A stretch of 22,464 bases of DNA, from positions 1,286 to 23,749 of the forward strand of contig JBBBWG010004558.1 of the NCBI GenBank assembly GCA_037176905.1. The letters run 5' to 3'. The notes under the pieces are model-generated. The model was not told the DNA's origin, made no database searches, and worked only from the letters and a program-made list of their open reading frames with translations. Shown in pieces: positions 20,401 through 22,464 of this stretch. Every line of letters starts with the position of its first letter. Position 1 is the first letter of the stretch. This stretch comes from Azolla pinnata (lineage: Eukaryota > Streptophyta > Polypodiopsida > Salviniales > Salviniaceae). The translations under genes and the position numbers were made by a program.

Positions 20401-20985
20401 GTTGCAGTCGCATCTTCAGTATCTAAAGTCATGGCATCAACTCTAACATATCCACATGAGGTAATAAAGGACAAGCAAGGTTCATTGTTTCAACAGAATG
20501 TCATGCCTATATACTCTCGGCTTTAACACCAAATTTCTGTTGCCCAGTCTTAAGATTATCAATTCCAAAGAGAATGTCATTAAACTACTTATTGCTGTGA
20601 AGTGAGGTTACAAATTATGTTAATGATCGTCTGCATTTGAAATCAGGTTGTAAGGTCAAGATTGCAAGAACAAAGCTGTTCCAAGGATGCCATAATCCGC
20701 TACAAAGGAGTTATTGATTGCGTTAGAAAAGTTTACTTGAAAGAAGGCATTGCAGGATTTTACAGTGGATGTGGAACTAACCTAATGAGAACGACTCCAG
20801 CGGCTGTGATCACATTTACAAGCTACGAATTCATATTGAAAAAGCTAGAGAAAATGTTTCCATCTAGAGATCCTGAGTCTTCTGCACAAAGAGACACAAT
20901 CGACAAGGCTGGGTTATCATCTGCAAATGCCAAGGCTTCTCCACCTTTGCAACAGAAAGATCGATTGCATGCACCAGGCCAATGA
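14470..20985 (+). CDS. NDT2: Mitochondrial-carrier-family NAD+ transporter, NDT2-like
   Basis: The exons are 14470-14524, 15523-15609, 16723-16832, 17337-17400, 17832-17956, 19356-19450, 19524-19612, 20366-20460 and 20647-20985. The total is 1059 nt, 352 aa, with consistent phases and GT-AG ends. The protein has three carrier repeats of about 100 residues, each with two predicted membrane helices. Signatures are [10 protein letters not shown] (P28-K33), [10 protein letters not shown] (S138-K143) and YPHEVVRSRLQ (P238-R243). Family-specific stretches are [43 protein letters not shown] and [17 protein letters not shown]. Trp replacing the acidic residue in repeat 2 is typical of the NDT/nucleotide-carrier branch. 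Arabidopsis NDT1 and NDT2 exchange NAD+ for AMP/ADP-type nucleotides across organelle or peroxisome-related membranes. NDT2 is mitochondrial and about the same length as this protein. Exon 3 starts at a double acceptor, so V48 may be absent in some transcripts (351 aa). The C-terminal tail after about residue 315 is hydrophilic and poorly conserved. Substrate and location here are inferred from homology. Confidence 0.93.
15060..15335 (+). repeat. Degenerate tandem repeat in intron 1 of gene 2, three copies of about 105 bp
   Basis: The word ACCATGCAAAAGCGTTCTGT occurs at 15081 and 15183 (offset 102). A diverged third copy, ACCAAAGTCTTTTGTACAAA, begins near 15295. Each is preceded by a GGGTATT-like phrase and followed by (G/A)(T/C)CATCATTTGAT-like sequence. 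This is a local duplication inside intronic sequence. Confidence 0.8.
16131..16735 (+). repeat. Diverged duplication in intron 2 that copies the exon 3 acceptor region
   Basis: Sequence 16131-16219 aligns with 16641-16730, an offset of about 510 bp. Both contain GTTGCAG-GGAAG, ATTTCAG-CATTTA, ATACAG, TGATGTG/TCATGTG, a T-run and ACAGTAGGAGGC. The second copy ends at the true exon 3 start. The first ends in a decoy acceptor (16210) followed by TAGGAGGCC, which would run into an in-frame TGA within eight codons. Further degenerate copies of the GATGGTAGCACTT phrase at about 16067 and 16340 show that the intron grew by repeated duplication. Confidence 0.75.
16723..16725 (+). other. Tandem (NAGNAG) splice acceptor of exon 3
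   Basis: The intron ends ACAGTAG. Splicing after CAG adds TAG to the exon, which reads through the split codon as Val48. Splicing after TAG removes three bases. Both keep frame because the extra codon is formed with the preceding G. NAGNAG sites commonly give both isoforms in plants, so a mixture of 352- and 351-residue proteins is likely but unproven. Confidence 0.6.
17118..17204 (+). repeat. 49-bp tandem duplication in intron 3
   Basis: The two copies share a perfect 38-bp block, 17118-17155 and 17167-17204, starting CGTTCACATATGGCGACC. Perfect identity indicates a recent duplication. Confidence 0.95.
18220..18507 (+). repeat. Approx. 165-bp tandem duplication in intron 5
   Basis: Sequence 18220-18350 aligns with 18385-18507. 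Shared words include CATTATTCCATG, ACTTGAGAATTGATTGCA, TTGAATTTTT, ACATCATGCATTGTT and CTGACA(ACAT)CA. The copies differ by substitutions and a short deletion, so the event is older than the one in intron 3. Confidence 0.9.
19611..19694 (+). repeat. 45-bp tandem duplication copying the exon 7 donor
   Basis: AAGTAAGTTTTGCTTT begins at 19611 and again, nearly identical, at 19656. The true donor is the first GTAAGT (after 19612). The second GTAAGT lies 45 bp downstream, after 19657. Use of the second would add 45 bases, in frame in length, but the added sequence carries an in-frame TAA six codons in. Confidence 0.9.
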
Positions 20986-22236
20986 GAAATATATGTTTAA
21001 ATTTGCTTTGTTAAGAGTGGAATTAACGCTCTCATCTGATCTGTAACCAGAAGGGCTGTGAGTAAAAAGAAATTACTTTCCATCACAGGGTGCACAAAAT
21101 GAGAAGGAACAAAATGGGCTCAATATTCTGCTGTTCACAACAGTGGAGAAAGGGATCTGTGACATCATTTTAATGTACTGCTAAGTTTAGTGAACTAATC
21201 TCCAGTGCAGCAGTGGGGAGTTAGTGACCATCTTGATCCTCTACTAATATCCGTTGCCCATTCCAGAGCCCTCCAGTCCTTCAGTTGAGCGGTTGTGGTG
21301 GAAGAGCTCACTAGGCAATAATATTTGATTCTTTGCACCCACAGGCAAGAAATTAAGTGCATATACATATAAATGCATAGCCAGAGTATATATATACATA
21401 TATATGTGGTCGGTTTCAGTTTATGCCAATTATTGGGTGCGTTGAAATGGCAAATTTTGCTGTTCATATTCCTCAAAGACCCAGGTTATTGTTTTGCATC
21501 TTTTTGCATCTGTTTAGTGGGAGAGCTTTCTCATCAACCCCAAATCCTGCGTGTAATATTTGTATAATAATTGTAATAATTATTCCTGATGTAGAACTGG
21601 TCGCTGTAAAGATCTCCCATATCAAAGCTATTCAGCCACCTTTGTTCTCCAGGAGTTTTCCAATTATTAATGCTGCTTGTGATTCTTTCAGGGTTATTGA
21701 ATTGGACTTATTCCATTTTATTTTCAAGGCTCGCCTTATTCAATAAAGAAAAAAATGCACATCTGTTTTGGGTTTTTTAGAATAGCTTGAGCAGGCTATC
21801 AAATTCGTTATGCTCCAATGTACGTTGGTTTGACAGTAAATTTAGTTTGCTTATTGTTTCAGTCTCTACATGCAGAGATATGCTCTTTTACAGACATTAT
21901 TCTCTCTGAAGCACTGCTTGATTTGGTAAAACCTGATCTCTGCATTACTGTCTACAGGCTCATTTTCCATTGCCGTTTATGTTGCTAAATGTCCATTTGT
22001 GGCATGGTTCATGTCCCTGTCATGTGCATCGAAATTCTCAATAGCAAAGGCGATGTATCCTAGATATGCTGGTGATTTGTAGTACAGATTCTCTACTAAA
22101 ACGAAGTATTTGCATGCATAAGAAAAGTTGGTGTTCCGAGGGATCAGTAATATCCTTGAGTATGTTATACTTTGAATACTTGACATGTTCGTGCTATCTT
22201 TGGTGCCAGCTTAAGCTACTTGGAGTTCTTTTGCAG
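20986..22236 (+). other. 3' UTR and flank of gene 2
   Basis: No clear coding region. A canonical AATAAA lies at 21742-21747, about 760 bp after the stop, and closer AATAAT-type variants lie around 21544-21582. The transcript end is therefore unresolved. A TATATATAC-rich stretch lies at about 21389-21404. Confidence 0.45.
21742..21747 (+). terminator. Candidate poly(A) signal AATAAA
   Basis: Canonical hexamer downstream of gene 2, with TTGT/TTTCA-rich sequence upstream. Plant signals are loose, so other sites are possible. Confidence 0.3.
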
Positions 22237-22464
22237 CTGGCTATGTGGATCGTGTGGAGCAAGGATGAAGAAACAAGTGATCTATTGTACAAGGTAATTA
22301 CACAGCGTTGTTTGAGGGTGAGGTAACTATTGTGTACCCAGAGTCCTTGAGGTTTTTTTATCATTGATTAAGTTGGCAATTGCAGCAAAATAAATGCCTT
22401 GCTTCTCATGGATCTCCTCCACAGAAAACCACTAAAATCGGAGTGATGAGAAATTTGGTCGATC
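22237..22464 (+). CDS. Possible partial gene at the right edge (two candidate exons)
   Basis: The block 22237-22293 is preceded by a T-rich tract and TTTTGCAG and followed by GTAATTAC. The next block, 22386-22464, follows AATTGCAG and runs to the window end. Joined, they are open without a stop. The first block gives LAMWIVWSKDEETSDLLYK and the second starts QNKCLASHGSPPQKTTKIGV. The first block is 57 nt, so phase is kept. I recognise no family. It could be internal exons of a gene continuing to the right, or non-coding alternative terminal exons of gene 2. Confidence 0.3.

Overview
This is a nuclear genome segment from a flowering plant. The evidence is canonical GT-AG introns, genes split into many exons, Arabidopsis-type telomere repeat units (TTTAGGG/CCCTAAA), GA- and CT-rich promoter tracts, and two proteins belonging to plant gene families. 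A run of exactly 100 N (12315-12414) is a scaffold gap. I cannot name the species. No bacterial, viral or organellar gene is visible.

Layout. Positions 1-930 hold no supportable gene, but contain a cluster of ACGT motifs. Positions 941-1910 and 1962-2111 are long, almost pure purine tracts (GAGAGA-AAA-TGAGGG type). They lead into a GC/CT-rich promoter and leader (2100-2781) with a perfect 18-bp palindrome, a (TAGA)8 microsatellite and a small upstream ORF. Gene 1 (2782-10854, plus strand, nine inferred coding exons, 2124 aa) encodes a very large glutamine-rich, low-complexity protein. Its conserved ends match, from memory, the plant family usually labelled 'dentin sialophosphoprotein-related' (Arabidopsis At5g07980 type), whose function is unknown. 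The intergenic stretch 10855-14469 is repeat-dense. It holds a 24-bp tandem repeat, a 32-bp tandem repeat, the N gap and about 620 bp of telomere-like repeats in both orientations with higher-order structure. Two telo-box motifs and a (CTT)9 run follow, in the probable leader of gene 2.

Gene 2 (14470-20985, plus strand, nine coding exons, 352 aa) is a complete mitochondrial-carrier-family protein. It most resembles the plant NAD+ carriers NDT1/NDT2, closest to NDT2. Several of its introns carry local tandem duplications. One duplicates the exon-3 acceptor, another duplicates the exon-7 donor, and exon 3 itself begins at a CAGTAG double acceptor. The second carrier signature has Ser where Pro is normal.

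Positions 20986-22230 are the 3' flank of gene 2. At the right edge two splice-flanked blocks (22237-22293 and 22386-22464) join in an open frame and may be exons of a further gene or alternative terminal exons. The two main genes show no evident functional link. The exon maps are consistent in phase from end to end: 6375 nt and 1059 nt, both divisible by three with one terminal stop. I found no convincing new biological system. The most interesting material is the telomere-like array beside telo-boxes, the polypurine tract, the Q-repeat expansion and the duplicated splice sites.
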